Part shown: positions 41,873 through 50,716 of the stretch, piece by piece
Layout of the letters: each line of letters opens with the position of its first letter
Position numbering within the stretch: position 1 is the stretch's first letter
Assembly (NCBI RefSeq): GCF_022288805.1
Contig: NZ_JAKOPM010000011.1
Location: 1-64,000 of the forward strand
DNA length: 64,000 nucleotides
Reading direction: 5' to 3'
From: Corynebacterium yonathiae
GTDB lineage: Bacteria > Actinomycetota > Actinomycetes > Mycobacteriales > Mycobacteriaceae
The notes under the pieces: model-generated
Seen by the model: the letters and a program-made list of their open reading frames with translations, nothing else
What the model was told of the DNA's origin: nothing
The model's database searches: none
Program-made: the position numbers and the translations under genes

Positions 41873-43648
41873 ATGGGTTTTATGGACAAGCTGACCAAGA
41901 AGCGTTCCGCTAAAAAGGTCACCGATGAAGTAAGCGACGTAGTCGTCGTTGGCGGTGGCTCCGCAGGCTCCGTCATCGCCGCACGCCTGACCGAAGACAA
42001 GAACACCCGCGTGCTGGTCCTCGAGGCCGGCCGCCCAGATTCCCTGTGGGATCTGTTCATTCACATGCCATCCGGTTTCTCTTTCCCAATCGGTGCAAAG
42101 AACTATGACTGGATGTACGAGTCCGATCCGGAGCCGGAGATGAACGGCCGCCGCGTCTACCATGCCCGCGGCAAGGTTCTCGGCGGATCTTCTTCCATCA
42201 ACGGCATGATCTACCAGCGCGGTAACCCGATGGACTATGAGAAGTGGGGCCAGAACCCGGGCATGGAGAACTGGGACTTCGCCCACTGCCTGCCGTACTT
42301 CAACCGCATGGAAACCGCCGCTGCGGCCGAGCCGAACGATCCGCGCCGTGGCCACGATGGCCCGCTGTACCTCTCCCGCGGTCCGGCTACCTCCGAGCTC
42401 TTCCAGGCCCTGTTCAAGTCTGTGCAGGAAGCCGGCTACAACCTGACCAATGACGTCAATGGTTACCGCCAGGAAGGCTTCGCTCCGTTCGACCGTAATA
42501 TTAAGAACGGCAAGCGCTGGTCCGCTGCCCGCGCTTACCTCTACCCCAACATGGATCGCGAGAACCTCGAGATCCGCACCCGCGCATTTACCACCAAGAT
42601 CCTCTTCGAGGGACAGAAGGCCGTCGGCGTCGAGTACGAGTGGCAGGGCGGCGTTCACCGCGTTTATGCCGAAAAGATCGTGCTGTCCGCCGGTGCCATT
42701 AACACCCCGCAGCTGCTGGAAATCTCCGGCATTGGTGACCGTGAGATTCTGGAGAAGCACGGCATCGACGTCGTCAAGCACCTGCCGGGTGTGGGCGAGA
42801 ACCTGCAGGACCACCTCGAGGTCTACATCCAGTATGAGACCACCAAGTCCACCGCGTCCTCCCAGCCTTACCTGGATAAGTGGCGCTGGCCGTTCATGGG
42901 CCTGCAGTGGCTGCTGACCCACAAGGGCCCGGTTGCTACCTCCCACTTTGAGGGCGGCGGCTTCGTGCGCTCCAATGAGAATGAGGATTACCCGAACCTC
43001 ATGTTCCACTTCCTGCCGATGGCCGTGCGCTACGACGGCCAGAAGGCGGACGTCAAGCACGGCTTCCAGTGGCACGTGGGCCCGATGTTCTCCGATACCA
43101 AGGGCCACGTTCACATCAAGAGCGCCGATATCCACGACAAGCCGTCCATCCTCTTCAACTACCTGAAGACCGACCAGGACCGCCGCGAGTGGGTTGAGGC
43201 CGTACGCGTTGCCCGCTCCCTGCTGGATACCAAGGCTATGGAAGAGGTAGGCGCCCGCGAGTTCAGCCCGGGCCCGGATGTCCAGACCGACGAGGAGATC
43301 CTGGAGTGGGTCCGCAACGATGGCGAGACCGCGCTGCACCCATCGTGCACCGCCAAGATGGGCGCGGAGTCCGATCCTATGGCCGTAGTTAACCCAGACA
43401 CCATGGGTGTATGGGGCGTCGAAGGCCTCTACATTGCGGATGCCTCCGTCTTCCCGTCCGTGACCAACGGCAATATCTACGCCCCAACCATGATGGTGGG
43501 TGAGAAGGCTGCCGACCTCATCGCCGGCCGTACCCCGCTCGAGCCGAACCACGCTGAGTGGTACAAGGCCAAGCAGGATATGCCGCTCTATGCTGAGGGC
43601 GAAGCAGTCCGCGATCACAAGCACTCCATCCAGGGCGCTGACCACTAA
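41873..43648 (+). CDS. betA: Choline dehydrogenase, GMC oxidoreductase family
   Basis: This 591-residue FAD enzyme oxidises choline to betaine aldehyde. FAD-binding [19 protein letters not shown] is near the N-terminus, GMC signature 1 is [18 protein letters not shown], signature 2 is [17 protein letters not shown], and the active-site HPSCTAKMG plus [19 protein letters not shown] complete the C-terminus. I placed the start at the ATG at 41873, with AAGAAGGGG upstream; an upstream GTG would lie in the palindrome. It is divergent from betT-betB, with which it completes the route from choline to glycine betaine. Confidence 0.92.
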   Translation: MGFMDKLTKKRSAKKVTDEVSDVVVVGGGSAGSVIAARLTEDKNTRVLVLEAGRPDSLWDLFIHMPSGFSFPIGAKNYDWMYESDPEPEMNGRRVYHARGKVLGGSSSINGMIYQRGNPMDYEKWGQNPGMENWDFAHCLPYFNRMETAAAAEPNDPRRGHDGPLYLSRGPATSELFQALFKSVQEAGYNLTNDVNGYRQEGFAPFDRNIKNGKRWSAARAYLYPNMDRENLEIRTRAFTTKILFEGQKAVGVEYEWQGGVHRVYAEKIVLSAGAINTPQLLEISGIGDREILEKHGIDVVKHLPGVGENLQDHLEVYIQYETTKSTASSQPYLDKWRWPFMGLQWLLTHKGPVATSHFEGGGFVRSNENEDYPNLMFHFLPMAVRYDGQKADVKHGFQWHVGPMFSDTKGHVHIKSADIHDKPSILFNYLKTDQDRREWVEAVRVARSLLDTKAMEEVGAREFSPGPDVQTDEEILEWVRNDGETALHPSCTAKMGAESDPMAVVNPDTMGVWGVEGLYIADASVFPSVTNGNIYAPTMMVGEKAADLIAGRTPLEPNHAEWYKAKQDMPLYAEGEAVRDHKHSIQGADH

Positions 43649-43671
43649 GCACCCCCGCGCCGGATGGCTGT

Positions 43672-43710
43672 AGCGCCGCGTTCCCTTTTCCTGGGGGCGC
43701 GGCGCTTTTG
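43672..43710 (+). terminator. betA terminator
   Basis: AGCGCCGCG (43672-43680) pairs with CGCGGCGCT (43698-43706) around a 17-nt loop and is followed by TTTGCTTG. It lies 24 bp after the betA stop and fits a rho-independent terminator. Confidence 0.8.
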
Positions 43711-43828
43711 CTTGCCGACGTCTCCCTTTCCCACCGCGTACCCCTCCGCCTGACCAGAACCATGATTTAATCGCCTCGCAAGGAACCAGGTCCAATGCAA
43801 TGGGGCGCCAGAGTAAAGGAAGGCATTA

Positions 43829-43957
43829 ATGCTCAGCATTATCGCTCTAGTCATTAGTATCGTTTTCGCCGTTGCCGTTATTAAAAAGCTCGATGACATC
43901 GATGCGCACTTAAAGGAACTACTCGCCTCGCGCGAAGATGGCGAAACACCGCGTTAA
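43829..43957 (+). CDS. 42-residue single-span membrane protein
   Basis: This short frame encodes MLSIIALVISIVFAVAVIKK, a clean N-terminal membrane helix, followed by a charged cytoplasmic tail with LDDIDAHLKELLASRE that could form an amphipathic helix. The ribosome site AAAGGAAGG lies six bases before the ATG, stronger than at most genes here. Standing alone between betA and the cadmium region, it could be a small regulator of a membrane complex. No family recognised. Confidence 0.6.
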   Translation: MLSIIALVISIVFAVAVIKKLDDIDAHLKELLASREDGETPR

Positions 43958-44210
43958 TCGTGCGGGTGGCTAAGGAGATGGTGAACAAATTTCGAATTAA
44001 CCAACTGCAAAAGGCCCATACCGCCCGTGAAATGGAATTTTCCTGCGATGTAGCTTGAAGGCTATGGCTTCGTAGACCAAAGTGGTTTCCAAGCAGCAGT
44101 TCCAGTACTTCGTACGCAGGGTAGCCAACACTGCCGACTTCAAGGAAGTATCATTCCCGGATACCAGCGAAAAGAGTTAGTCATTTGGCTATTAGAAAGC
44201 TTCGCTACGT
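43958..44210. other. Degenerate spacer left of the cmtR element
   Basis: No intact gene is seen. A plus-strand stretch (about 44053-44235) reads EGYGFVDQSGFQAAVPVLRT and remains open for about 60 codons after an in-frame stop, which suggests gene debris. The source gene was not recognised. Confidence 0.3.
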
Positions 44211-44453
44211 GTGGTTCGACCCGTACGCAATGTCCGTGAGTGTCTAGCCCTTGATGGAGAACCTGGTGTCAGTGTCGCTGGCCGCACCTACGCCGCCGTC
44301 ATGTCCGCCGACACCCTGTTCATCACCATCCCCACAGGGGTGGGTGTGGACATCCACGTGAAGATTCTGGAGAATTTCGCCGCCCACGTCGCCCCCGCGT
44401 TGAGTTGGCAGCCGAACCGCGAAGGACCAGTCATCGGCTATCCCATCGACTAA
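44211..44453 (+). CDS. Unrecognised 80-residue frame, possibly a gene fragment
   Basis: The frame encodes a plausible protein tail (SADTLFITIPTGVGVDIHVK, then HVAPALSWQPNREG) with codon use like the neighbouring metal-resistance genes. There is no clear ribosome site, and the first 30 residues look less natural than the rest. It may be the 3' end of a gene broken when the cmtR element arrived. I do not recognise a family. Confidence 0.3.
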   Translation: MVRPVRNVRECLALDGEPGVSVAGRTYAAVMSADTLFITIPTGVGVDIHVKILENFAAHVAPALSWQPNREGPVIGYPID

Positions 44454-44486
44454 TTCTTGCAGGTCGCAGGACTTTCGCGTGACTGT

Positions 44487-44536
44487 TAGTTCAGCCCATT
44501 TTAAATAGTTCATCGCACACTGTATAGTTCAGCGCA
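44487..44536 (+). promoter_or_regulatory. cmtR promoter with three 19-bp-spaced repeats
   Basis: TAGTTCAGCCCA (44487), TAGTTCATCGCA (44506) and TAGTTCAGCGCA (44525) are direct repeats with starts exactly 19 bp apart. The last overlaps the -10 box TATAGT (44523-44528), which is only seven bases before the cmtR ATG, so the message is probably leaderless. The repeats are a likely operator for CmtR itself, although they differ from the mycobacterial site I recall. Confidence 0.55.
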
Positions 44537-44895
44537 TGCTGACTATTGCTTCGCGCCTCGACGTCATGAACCGGCTCGGCCGGGCCATGGCTGATCCGAC
44601 GCGCTCCCGAATCCTGCTAACCCTACTAGACGGTCCGAGCTACCCGGCCGTGCTCGCGCAGAGCTTGGATCTGACCCGCTCGAACGTCTCGAATCACCTA
44701 TCCTGCCTGCGCGATTGTGGCATTGTCGTAGCTGAGCCGGAGGGCCGCAAGACCCGCTACGAAATCGCCGATCCCCACCTCGCGGCAGCGCTCGAAGCGC
44801 TGGTCCACGCGACGCTGGTCGTCGACGAGAATGCCCCCTGTATCGACACTGAGTGCTCGGTGCCCGACTGCGGCGAGAAAGGAACGGACGCATGA
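44536..44895 (+). CDS. cmtR: Cd(II)/Pb(II)-sensing ArsR-family repressor
   Basis: This 119-residue winged-helix repressor carries the metal site of mycobacterial CmtR at the same residue numbers: Cys57 and Cys61 in HLSCLRDCG within the DNA-recognition helix, and Cys102 near the C-terminus (APCID). Metal binding should release the operator. Three more C-terminal cysteines or metal-like residues (TECSVPDCGE) follow. It overlaps the ATPase gene by four bases. The exact cysteine match makes the sensing of cadmium or lead more likely than arsenic. Confidence 0.9.
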   Translation: MLTIASRLDVMNRLGRAMADPTRSRILLTLLDGPSYPAVLAQSLDLTRSNVSNHLSCLRDCGIVVAEPEGRKTRYEIADPHLAAALEALVHATLVVDENAPCIDTECSVPDCGEKGTDA

Positions 44896-46784
44896 GTTCA
44901 GCATGTGGATGCGAACACGAACCTGCTACGGAGATTGACGAGCTCGATCGGCCATGGTGGAAGGACCCTGAGCTACTGCTGCCGATCTTCTCCGGCGTAG
45001 CCCTCATAACAGGACTGGCGCTGGACTGGTCCGACTTGGAGACGCCCGCGACGGTACTTTATTGGGTTGGCCTGCTGTTGGGCGCTTACACGTTCGCGCC
45101 TGGAGCGATCCGGAACCTTGTCACGAAGCGCAAGCTCGGCATTGGCTTGCTAATGACGATCAGCGCGGTCGGTGCGGTGATCCTCGGATTCGTCGGAGAG
45201 GCCGCGGCGCTAGCGTTCCTGTACTCGATCGCCGAGGCACTGGAAGACAAGGCGATGGACCGGGCCCAAGGCGGACTGCGGGCGCTGTTGAAGCTGGTAC
45301 CGCAGACCGCGACGGTGCTGCGCGACGGCACAGCGGCCGAGGTCGAAGCGAAGGACCTCGAGGTTGGCGAGCTAATGCTCGTGCGCCCCGGGGAGCGGAT
45401 CGCCACGGACGGCATCATTCGATCCGGGCGCTCCAGCCTTGACACCTCAGCGATCACCGGAGAATCCATTCCGGAGGAGGTTGCGCCCGGCGACGAAGTG
45501 CCTGCGGGAGCGATCAACTCCGCCGGGGTGCTGGAGGTCGAGACGACCGCAGCTGGAACGGACAACTCGCTGACCACACTCGTGGACCTAGTCGAGCAAG
45601 CGCAGGCGGAAAAGGGCGACCGCGCCCGGATCGCCGACCGGATTGCCCAACCCCTAGTGCCCGGGGTGATGATCCTGGCGGTGCTGGTCGGCGTTATCGG
45701 CTCACTGCTGGGCGACCCTGAGACGTGGATCACCCGTGCGCTGGTAGTCCTGGTCGCAGCGTCGCCGTGCGCGCTGGCAATCTCCGTGCCGCTGACGGTC
45801 GTGGCCGCGATCGGCGCGGCCAGCCAGTTCGGAGTGGTCATCAAGTCCGGCGCGGCGTTCGAGCGACTCGGCGGCATCCGTCACCTGGCAGTGGACAAAA
45901 CCGGAACCCTTACCCGCAACCAGCCTGAGGTTACCGGAGTGGTCCCGGCAGACGGATTCGATCGGACGCAGGTGCTTTCTTTCGCGGCGGCAGTTGAGCA
46001 GCAATCGACGCACCCCCTCGCCGCGGCGATCGCGGCAGCGGGGCCCGAAGCGCGCACCGCCTCGGACATCAGCGAGGAAGCTGGGCATGGCATCGGCGGC
46101 ACCGTCGAAGGCCGACGGGTGCTGGTGGGCAGCCCCCGATGGATCGACGCCGGGCCACTGAAAGCAGACGTTGAGCGCATGGAGTCCGAGGGCCAGACCT
46201 GCGTCCTGGTCACCGTCGATGACGCTCTCGCCGGGGCGATCGGGGTCCGCGACGAGTTGCGGCCCGAGGTGCCCGAAGCCGTGCAGGCCCTGCACGCCAA
46301 CGACGTGGAAGTAAGCATGCTCACCGGCGACAACACTCGCACCGCCCGGGCGCTGGCTGGAATCGCCGGAATCAACGACGTGCGCGCCGAGCTGCGCCCT
46401 GAGGACAAGACAAGCATCGTCGCCGAATTCTCCTCCAAGACGTCGACAGCGATGATCGGCGACGGCATCAACGACGCGCCGGCACTGGCGGGCGCGACGG
46501 TGGGCATAGCGATGGGAGCGACCGGCTCTGACGCCGCGATCGAGTCCGCTGACGTCGCCTTCACCGGCCACGACCTCCGGCTAATCCCGAAGGCGCTGCA
46601 GCACGCCCGCCGAGGAAGCCGGATCATCAACCAGAACATCGTGCTGTCTCTGGCCATCATCATCGTGTTGTTGCCACTGGCGATCAGCGGCGTGCTGGGC
46701 CTGGCCGCCGTCGTGTTGGTTCACGAGGTCGCCGAAGTGATCGTGATCTTGAACGGCCTGCGGGCTGCGCAAGCGAAGCACTGA
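44892..46784 (+). CDS. P1B-type heavy-metal-exporting ATPase (Cd/Pb/Zn type)
   Basis: This 630-residue pump has only a short N-terminal metal-binding tail (SSACGCEHE) and no HMA domain. Membrane and catalytic motifs are ITGESIPEE, SPCALAISVP (SPC, about residue 290), DKTGTLTRN (about 334), STHPLAAAI and GDGINDAPAL, with HEVAEVIVILNGLRA at the end. The SPC motif and coupling to CmtR match the CtpG arrangement of mycobacteria rather than the CPC CadA type. It probably exports cadmium and lead. Translationally coupled to cmtR. Confidence 0.88.
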   Translation: MSSACGCEHEPATEIDELDRPWWKDPELLLPIFSGVALITGLALDWSDLETPATVLYWVGLLLGAYTFAPGAIRNLVTKRKLGIGLLMTISAVGAVILGFVGEAAALAFLYSIAEALEDKAMDRAQGGLRALLKLVPQTATVLRDGTAAEVEAKDLEVGELMLVRPGERIATDGIIRSGRSSLDTSAITGESIPEEVAPGDEVPAGAINSAGVLEVETTAAGTDNSLTTLVDLVEQAQAEKGDRARIADRIAQPLVPGVMILAVLVGVIGSLLGDPETWITRALVVLVAASPCALAISVPLTVVAAIGAASQFGVVIKSGAAFERLGGIRHLAVDKTGTLTRNQPEVTGVVPADGFDRTQVLSFAAAVEQQSTHPLAAAIAAAGPEARTASDISEEAGHGIGGTVEGRRVLVGSPRWIDAGPLKADVERMESEGQTCVLVTVDDALAGAIGVRDELRPEVPEAVQALHANDVEVSMLTGDNTRTARALAGIAGINDVRAELRPEDKTSIVAEFSSKTSTAMIGDGINDAPALAGATVGIAMGATGSDAAIESADVAFTGHDLRLIPKALQHARRGSRIINQNIVLSLAIIIVLLPLAISGVLGLAAVVLVHEVAEVIVILNGLRAAQAKH

Positions 46785-47242
46785 GGCTGTGACCGGCAAG
46801 TCTCATAAGGGTTAAACCACACACGCCGAGCGGACACACCTTGGGCCAGGCACGTCATTCGAGTTTACGGTCCGTCTCCGTGGAATCGGGATCGTACTCG
46901 GTGATCTGTCCCTTCTCGGTGCGTGTGGGCACGGGGGCTGTGGGCGAGCCACCACCCAGCACGTGCCCCAGCCGGTCAAGGGCCCCGAGCGCGCGGCGTC
47001 TCCAGCGCAGATCGTGGAAGGATCGAACTTGCTCAGGGACCAAGCGTCACCGCGAGACTCTTTACGTCCTGCAACTTGAATAGTTCAGCGGCCTTGATAC
47101 CGCGGACATCCATTCGGAGTGTCGCCGAGTCTCATCGACACAGCCTGCGACTACCTGGGCAGTGTGTTTGACAAAGGACCCCACCCTCATCAGCATTACC
47201 GAGCCCTCGCCGTTCCAGTTGCCGTAACCGACTAGATGCAGA
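46785..47242. other. Remnant region right of the ATPase gene
   Basis: About 460 bp with no intact gene. It contains the broken minus-strand frame described separately and ends at the junction with a LysE-family remnant near 47243. A TAGTTCAGC copy occurs at 47081 but lies inside the broken frame, so it may be chance. Confidence 0.4.
46855..47113 (-). pseudogene. Unrecognised small gene broken by a frameshift
   Basis: On the minus strand, a first frame from 47113 reads MDVRGIKAAELFKLQDVKSL and stops at 47033. A one-base shift continues it as VPEQVRSFHDLRWRRRALGA and runs on to a stop at 46855, ending TEYDPDSTETDRKLE. Together they would give a basic protein of about 87 residues. The parent family is unknown to me, and the join is my inference. 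Confidence 0.3.
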
Positions 47243-47485
47243 TTCTTCACCGCGGTTTTCGCGCAGTTTATTCGCCCCGATATCTCGCCCACTTGGACCG
47301 TTGCGGTGGCGGCAATCCGCGTGGCGATGCCCGTGGCGTGGTTTTCTACCTTTGCGCTCATTGTGCGCGCGGCATCGCGCTGGATTGCGCATCATTTCGC
47401 GACCATCGATATCGTTTCCGGTCTTATCTTTGCGGTGCTGGGACTCGTAATGGCCGTGGAGGGCATCATCGAGCTCTTCAGTTAG
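47243..47485 (+). pseudogene. 3' remnant of a LysE-family exporter gene
   Basis: The frame encodes FFTAVFAQFIRPDISPTWTV, continues without a stop through a membrane helix, and ends IDIVSGLIFAVLGLVMAVEG with IIELFS. This is the C-terminal third of a LysE/RhtB-type exporter. The N-terminal two thirds are absent, and unrelated sequence starts just upstream. The cadmium element probably replaced them. An intact LysE-family gene follows at 47622. Confidence 0.65.
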
Positions 47486-47621
47486 TGCAGGTGGCGGATT
47501 TCTATAAAAGAGTTGATATAGGAGCCGCCTAAATCACAGAACTTACCTGTTTCGCTGCAGGTGAGAGGGCCCTTATAGTGGCATGCGTTAATCCAATAGC
47601 ATGCGAGTATGGAGGTGTTAG

Positions 47622-48296
47622 GTGGCTATTAGCGCCCTCGTGACTCTGATGGGCGTGTGGTTCGCGGCGATGGCCTCGCCGGGTCCAGACGTAGTGCAAA
47701 TCATTCGCTTAGGTGCGCGTTCTACGCGCGCAGCCGTATGGGCGGCGCTTGGTAGTACCACCGGCCTTACCATTTGGACCGTGGCCTCCTTGGCGGGGCT
47801 ATCCGCGCTGATTTCCGCGCACCCTGGCATCCTCGTGGCGCTGCAGGTTCTCGGTGGTTGTTACCTGCTGTGGATGGCCTATACCGCCATTACCGGTGGC
47901 ATCAAGGAGCGCCGCGCGCCCGCAACCGTAGTGGGCACCGAAACCCGCGCCCCGCAGCCGCGCGGGTTTACGCCGGACGGCATTATCAAGGCGGCCACCG
48001 CCTATCGCATGGGATTCATCTGCGATCTCTCGAACCCCAAAGTGGTCATCTTCTTTGGCGCCATCTTTGCCAACTTCATCGACCCCGGCATGGGCATCGG
48101 TGCCACTCTCATGGTGGGTGCCGTATTGATTTTGGAAAGCCTCGTGCTCTTTGTAGGCGTGGCTTTGAGCACCCGCGCGGTATCGAAGTGGATGGCTAAG
48201 AACTCCGCCTGGGTGGATATTGTCAGCGGCGTGGTCTTCCTGCTGCTGGGTGTCATCATCCTTTTTGAAGGAGTGCGTGGCCTTATAGCCATGTAA
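47622..48296 (+). CDS. LysE-family amino acid exporter
   Basis: This 224-residue membrane protein has six helices and the LysE/RhtB signature near the N-terminus (MASPGPDVVQIIRLGARSTR), followed by the C-terminal DLSNPKVVIFFGAIFANF. Family members export amino acids or homoserine lactones; the substrate cannot be inferred. The start is GTG at 47622 with TGGAGG upstream. A remnant of a related gene lies directly upstream. Confidence 0.88.
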   Translation: MAISALVTLMGVWFAAMASPGPDVVQIIRLGARSTRAAVWAALGSTTGLTIWTVASLAGLSALISAHPGILVALQVLGGCYLLWMAYTAITGGIKERRAPATVVGTETRAPQPRGFTPDGIIKAATAYRMGFICDLSNPKVVIFFGAIFANFIDPGMGIGATLMVGAVLILESLVLFVGVALSTRAVSKWMAKNSAWVDIVSGVVFLLLGVIILFEGVRGLIAM

Positions 48297-48305
48297 TCTG
48301 GGGCC

Positions 48306-48635
48306 ATGATTTTTACCACTACTAATACCGTTGATGGCTATGAAATTACGGACTATATCCGCATCATCGCCGGGGAAACCGTCATCGGTATTAATATGCT
48401 GAAGGATTTCGGGGCATCCCTCCGCAATATCACCGGTGGACGCTCCGCTGGATACGAAAGCGAAGCCATCAAGGCGCGCGAGGCGGCACTCGATGAGCTG
48501 TGGCGCCGCGGGCAGGAGCTCGGGGCCGATGGTGTGGTGGGCATCGCCTTTGATTATTCGCCCATGGGAACGTCGAATGACATGTTGATGGTTACAGCTA
48601 CCGGCACGGCGGTGAAGCTGCGCGCTCGTGATTAA
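48306..48635 (+). CDS. YbjQ/UPF0145-family protein
   Basis: This 109-residue protein matches the YbjQ family: TTTNTVDGYEITDYIRIIAG, SLRNITGGRSAGYESEAIKA and LGADGVVGIAFDYSPMG. Family members form pentamers and were once called heavy-metal-binding, but no function is proven. It starts nine bases after the LysE gene and overlaps the esterase gene by eight bases. Confidence 0.88.
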   Translation: MIFTTTNTVDGYEITDYIRIIAGETVIGINMLKDFGASLRNITGGRSAGYESEAIKAREAALDELWRRGQELGADGVVGIAFDYSPMGTSNDMLMVTATGTAVKLRARD

Positions 48636-49563
48636 AATCGGCAAGAAAACACTGGCCCTGTGTGCTGGGTTATGCGCGGCAGCCGGACTCATGGCGGGGT
48701 GCGAGGAAGAACCGCCGCAGCCGGGCAGCGTGCCGAATGAATCGCAAGGCGCGGCCGATGGCTATATCACCACGCTGCCGGACCAGGGCACAACGGCCAA
48801 TGGCCGCTACCAGATCATTAACCTACAAAATCATCGCAGTTTTGTAGTCCACGTTCCGTTTAATGCGGATAAGCACCACCGCTTGCCCGTGGTGGTGGCG
48901 ATGCACGGCTATGAGATGGACGCCGGCAATATGTTCAAAGGCACTGACCTTTCCCAAGGCGATGCCATTACCGTCTTTGTCCAAGGCGCGGGCAAGGCAT
49001 GGGCGCCGGCACCGTATGCGGTAACCAGCTTGGACGATGACCTCACATACGTCGATGACACGATTGATTTCGTCCGCCGCCACTATCCCGCCACGGACAC
49101 CACCTATGGCGTGGGCTTTTCCAATGGCGGCGGGTTCGCCCGTGCGGTGACCTGCAAGCGGCCGGGCCTATTCGATGCGGTGGCCACGGTCTCGGCGGCA
49201 AAATATGACCGCGTGGAAAAAGACTGCGCCAGCGAGCCCACCGATTACCTGGATATCCACGGCACCGAAGACGCGCTGATGAAATATGGCGGTGGGCGCC
49301 AACACGGAGCGCACTACCACTCGGCCAAACAATCGCTGCGCGGGATTGCGAAAGAAAATGGGTGCAATCCGTTCCCAAAGAGGCGTCGGAAAGACGCAGT
49401 GGAGCACTTTACCTGGCGGGTATGTGATGCGCGCACCGAGCAATACACCATCCACGGGGGCACGCACACGTGGAACGGTGGGGCTACGGACCATTCCGGC
49501 CTAGTCAAGGCAGAGTGGACCACTGATACGGTGCTGGATTTCTTCCATATCGACCACCCGTAG
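48628..49563 (+). CDS. Exported lipoprotein esterase of the PHB-depolymerase/feruloyl-esterase type
   Basis: This 311-residue protein has a signal ending in LMAGC, so it is a lipoprotein. An alpha/beta hydrolase fold follows: PVVVAMHGYEMDAGN (oxyanion), YGVGFSNGGGFARAV (nucleophile Ser), an Asp in YLDIHGTEDALM and a His near GGTHTWNGG. It resembles LpqC of mycobacteria. It probably cleaves esters at the cell surface. The GTG start overlaps the YbjQ gene. Confidence 0.85.
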   Translation: MIKIGKKTLALCAGLCAAAGLMAGCEEEPPQPGSVPNESQGAADGYITTLPDQGTTANGRYQIINLQNHRSFVVHVPFNADKHHRLPVVVAMHGYEMDAGNMFKGTDLSQGDAITVFVQGAGKAWAPAPYAVTSLDDDLTYVDDTIDFVRRHYPATDTTYGVGFSNGGGFARAVTCKRPGLFDAVATVSAAKYDRVEKDCASEPTDYLDIHGTEDALMKYGGGRQHGAHYHSAKQSLRGIAKENGCNPFPKRRRKDAVEHFTWRVCDARTEQYTIHGGTHTWNGGATDHSGLVKAEWTTDTVLDFFHIDHP

Positions 49564-49598
49564 TAAGCGCAGCGCGCGGGCTGGGTAAGCTGGGCGGC

Positions 49599-49883
49599 AT
49601 GCTAGACATTCCTATCAACGGCGACTCCATTAAATTGGGGCAGTTCATCAAGCTGGCGAGCTTGGTGGCTACCGGCGGCGAGGCCAAGGAACTCATCGCG
49701 GCAGGCGTGGTTACGGTCAATGGCGAGCCCGAAACGCGCCGGGGTGCCACACTTCACCCAGGCGATGAAGTGTGCATCGAGGATGCCTGCGCGCGGGTGG
49801 GCGAGTCGGACGATGACGATGATTATTTTGACGAGGCCACGGCCGACGATGACTTTGATCCGGAAAAGTGGAGGAATATGTAG
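49599..49883 (+). CDS. S4-domain RNA-binding protein
   Basis: The 94-residue protein has an S4 RNA-binding fold (IKLGQFIKLASLVATGGEAK, then AAGVVTVNGEPETRRG) and a strongly acidic Asp-rich tail (ESDDDDDYFDEATADDD). It resembles the YaaA/RlbA-type small S4 proteins thought to act on ribosomes or tRNA. It abuts the VOC-domain gene, whose start follows its stop directly. Confidence 0.82.
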   Translation: MLDIPINGDSIKLGQFIKLASLVATGGEAKELIAAGVVTVNGEPETRRGATLHPGDEVCIEDACARVGESDDDDDYFDEATADDDFDPEKWRNM

Positions 49884-50711
49884 ATGCCAGCATTCGAAGC
49901 TGAAGTGGGCATGCCCTACTGGATTGACCTGACCACCTCGGACCCGCGCAAGTCCGCGCACTTTTACGAGGAGGTACTGGGGTGGGAGATTTCCGCCGAG
50001 TCTGCGGAGGAAAAGCCTTATCAGATGGCGCGCTTGCAGGGCCTGCCCATCGCCGGACTTATCCCGCAACCGGAAGAAGCACCCATGCCGGATACTTGGG
50101 TGACCTACTTCCTCTCCAAGGACATCGCGGGTGATTGCCAGCGCGCCGAGAGCCTGGGCGGGCGCATCCTGGTGGAGCCGCAGCAAGTGCAGCTAGGGCA
50201 CATGGCTTTGCTTGCCGACGCCGCCGGCGGCATGTTCGGCCTCATCCAGCCCGCCGGCCCAGAGCACTTCGTCGCCGCCGGCGAACCCGGCACCCCGGTA
50301 TGGCACGAGCTCACCGCAACCTCGGGTTTCCGGCGCGCAATGGACTTTTATGGAGAGCTTTTCAATTGGGAAATTCGCGCCATGCAGTCCGAGGATGAGA
50401 ACTTCATTTACGCCACCGCGGAAGAAGACGGTGCGCCCTTTGCCGGCCTGTGGAACGCCGAGGGCCAGTTCCCGCCCCAGGTGCCGAGCTTCTGGCAGAC
50501 CTACTTGGGTGTGCGCGATATCGACGCTGCTGCGAAGAAGGCCGTGGAACTAGGCGGCGAGGTCATCCGCGAACCATGGGATTCGCCCTTTGGCCGCATG
50601 TGCCTCTTGGCCGATTCCACCGGTGCGACCATCACCCTCACCGAGGTCGACGATGCCCCTGAAGAGGAGCCGACCGAATCGGATGACGTGTTGGGCCTTG
50701 ACCTGCAGTAG
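49884..50711 (+). CDS. Two-domain VOC-family protein (glyoxalase-like)
   Basis: This 275-residue protein contains two vicinal-oxygen-chelate domains. The first (about 8-125) has GMPYWIDLTTSDPRKSAHFY and the second (about 135-250) has VWHELTATSGFRRAMDFYGE. Related actinobacterial proteins are annotated as hydroxylases or glyoxalase-type enzymes without proof. A short acidic tail follows. It starts at the base after the S4 gene stop. Confidence 0.82.
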   Translation: MPAFEAEVGMPYWIDLTTSDPRKSAHFYEEVLGWEISAESAEEKPYQMARLQGLPIAGLIPQPEEAPMPDTWVTYFLSKDIAGDCQRAESLGGRILVEPQQVQLGHMALLADAAGGMFGLIQPAGPEHFVAAGEPGTPVWHELTATSGFRRAMDFYGELFNWEIRAMQSEDENFIYATAEEDGAPFAGLWNAEGQFPPQVPSFWQTYLGVRDIDAAAKKAVELGGEVIREPWDSPFGRMCLLADSTGATITLTEVDDAPEEEPTESDDVLGLDLQ

Positions 50712-50716
50712 TAGCG

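Noticed and set aside
41816..43795. A 659-codon open frame on the strand opposite betA
   Set aside because: It is a by-product of G+C-rich codon use in betA; no domain or motif can be recognised, while betA has all its family signatures.
47081..47089. A fourth copy of the cmtR repeat (TAGTTCAGC)
   Set aside because: It is isolated, not spaced with others, and lies in a broken coding frame; chance is as likely.
47062..47361. A 99-codon minus-strand open frame across the LysE remnant
   Set aside because: It runs antisense to the clear LysE-like C-terminus and has no recognisable content; the frame in 46855-47113 fits the sequence better.
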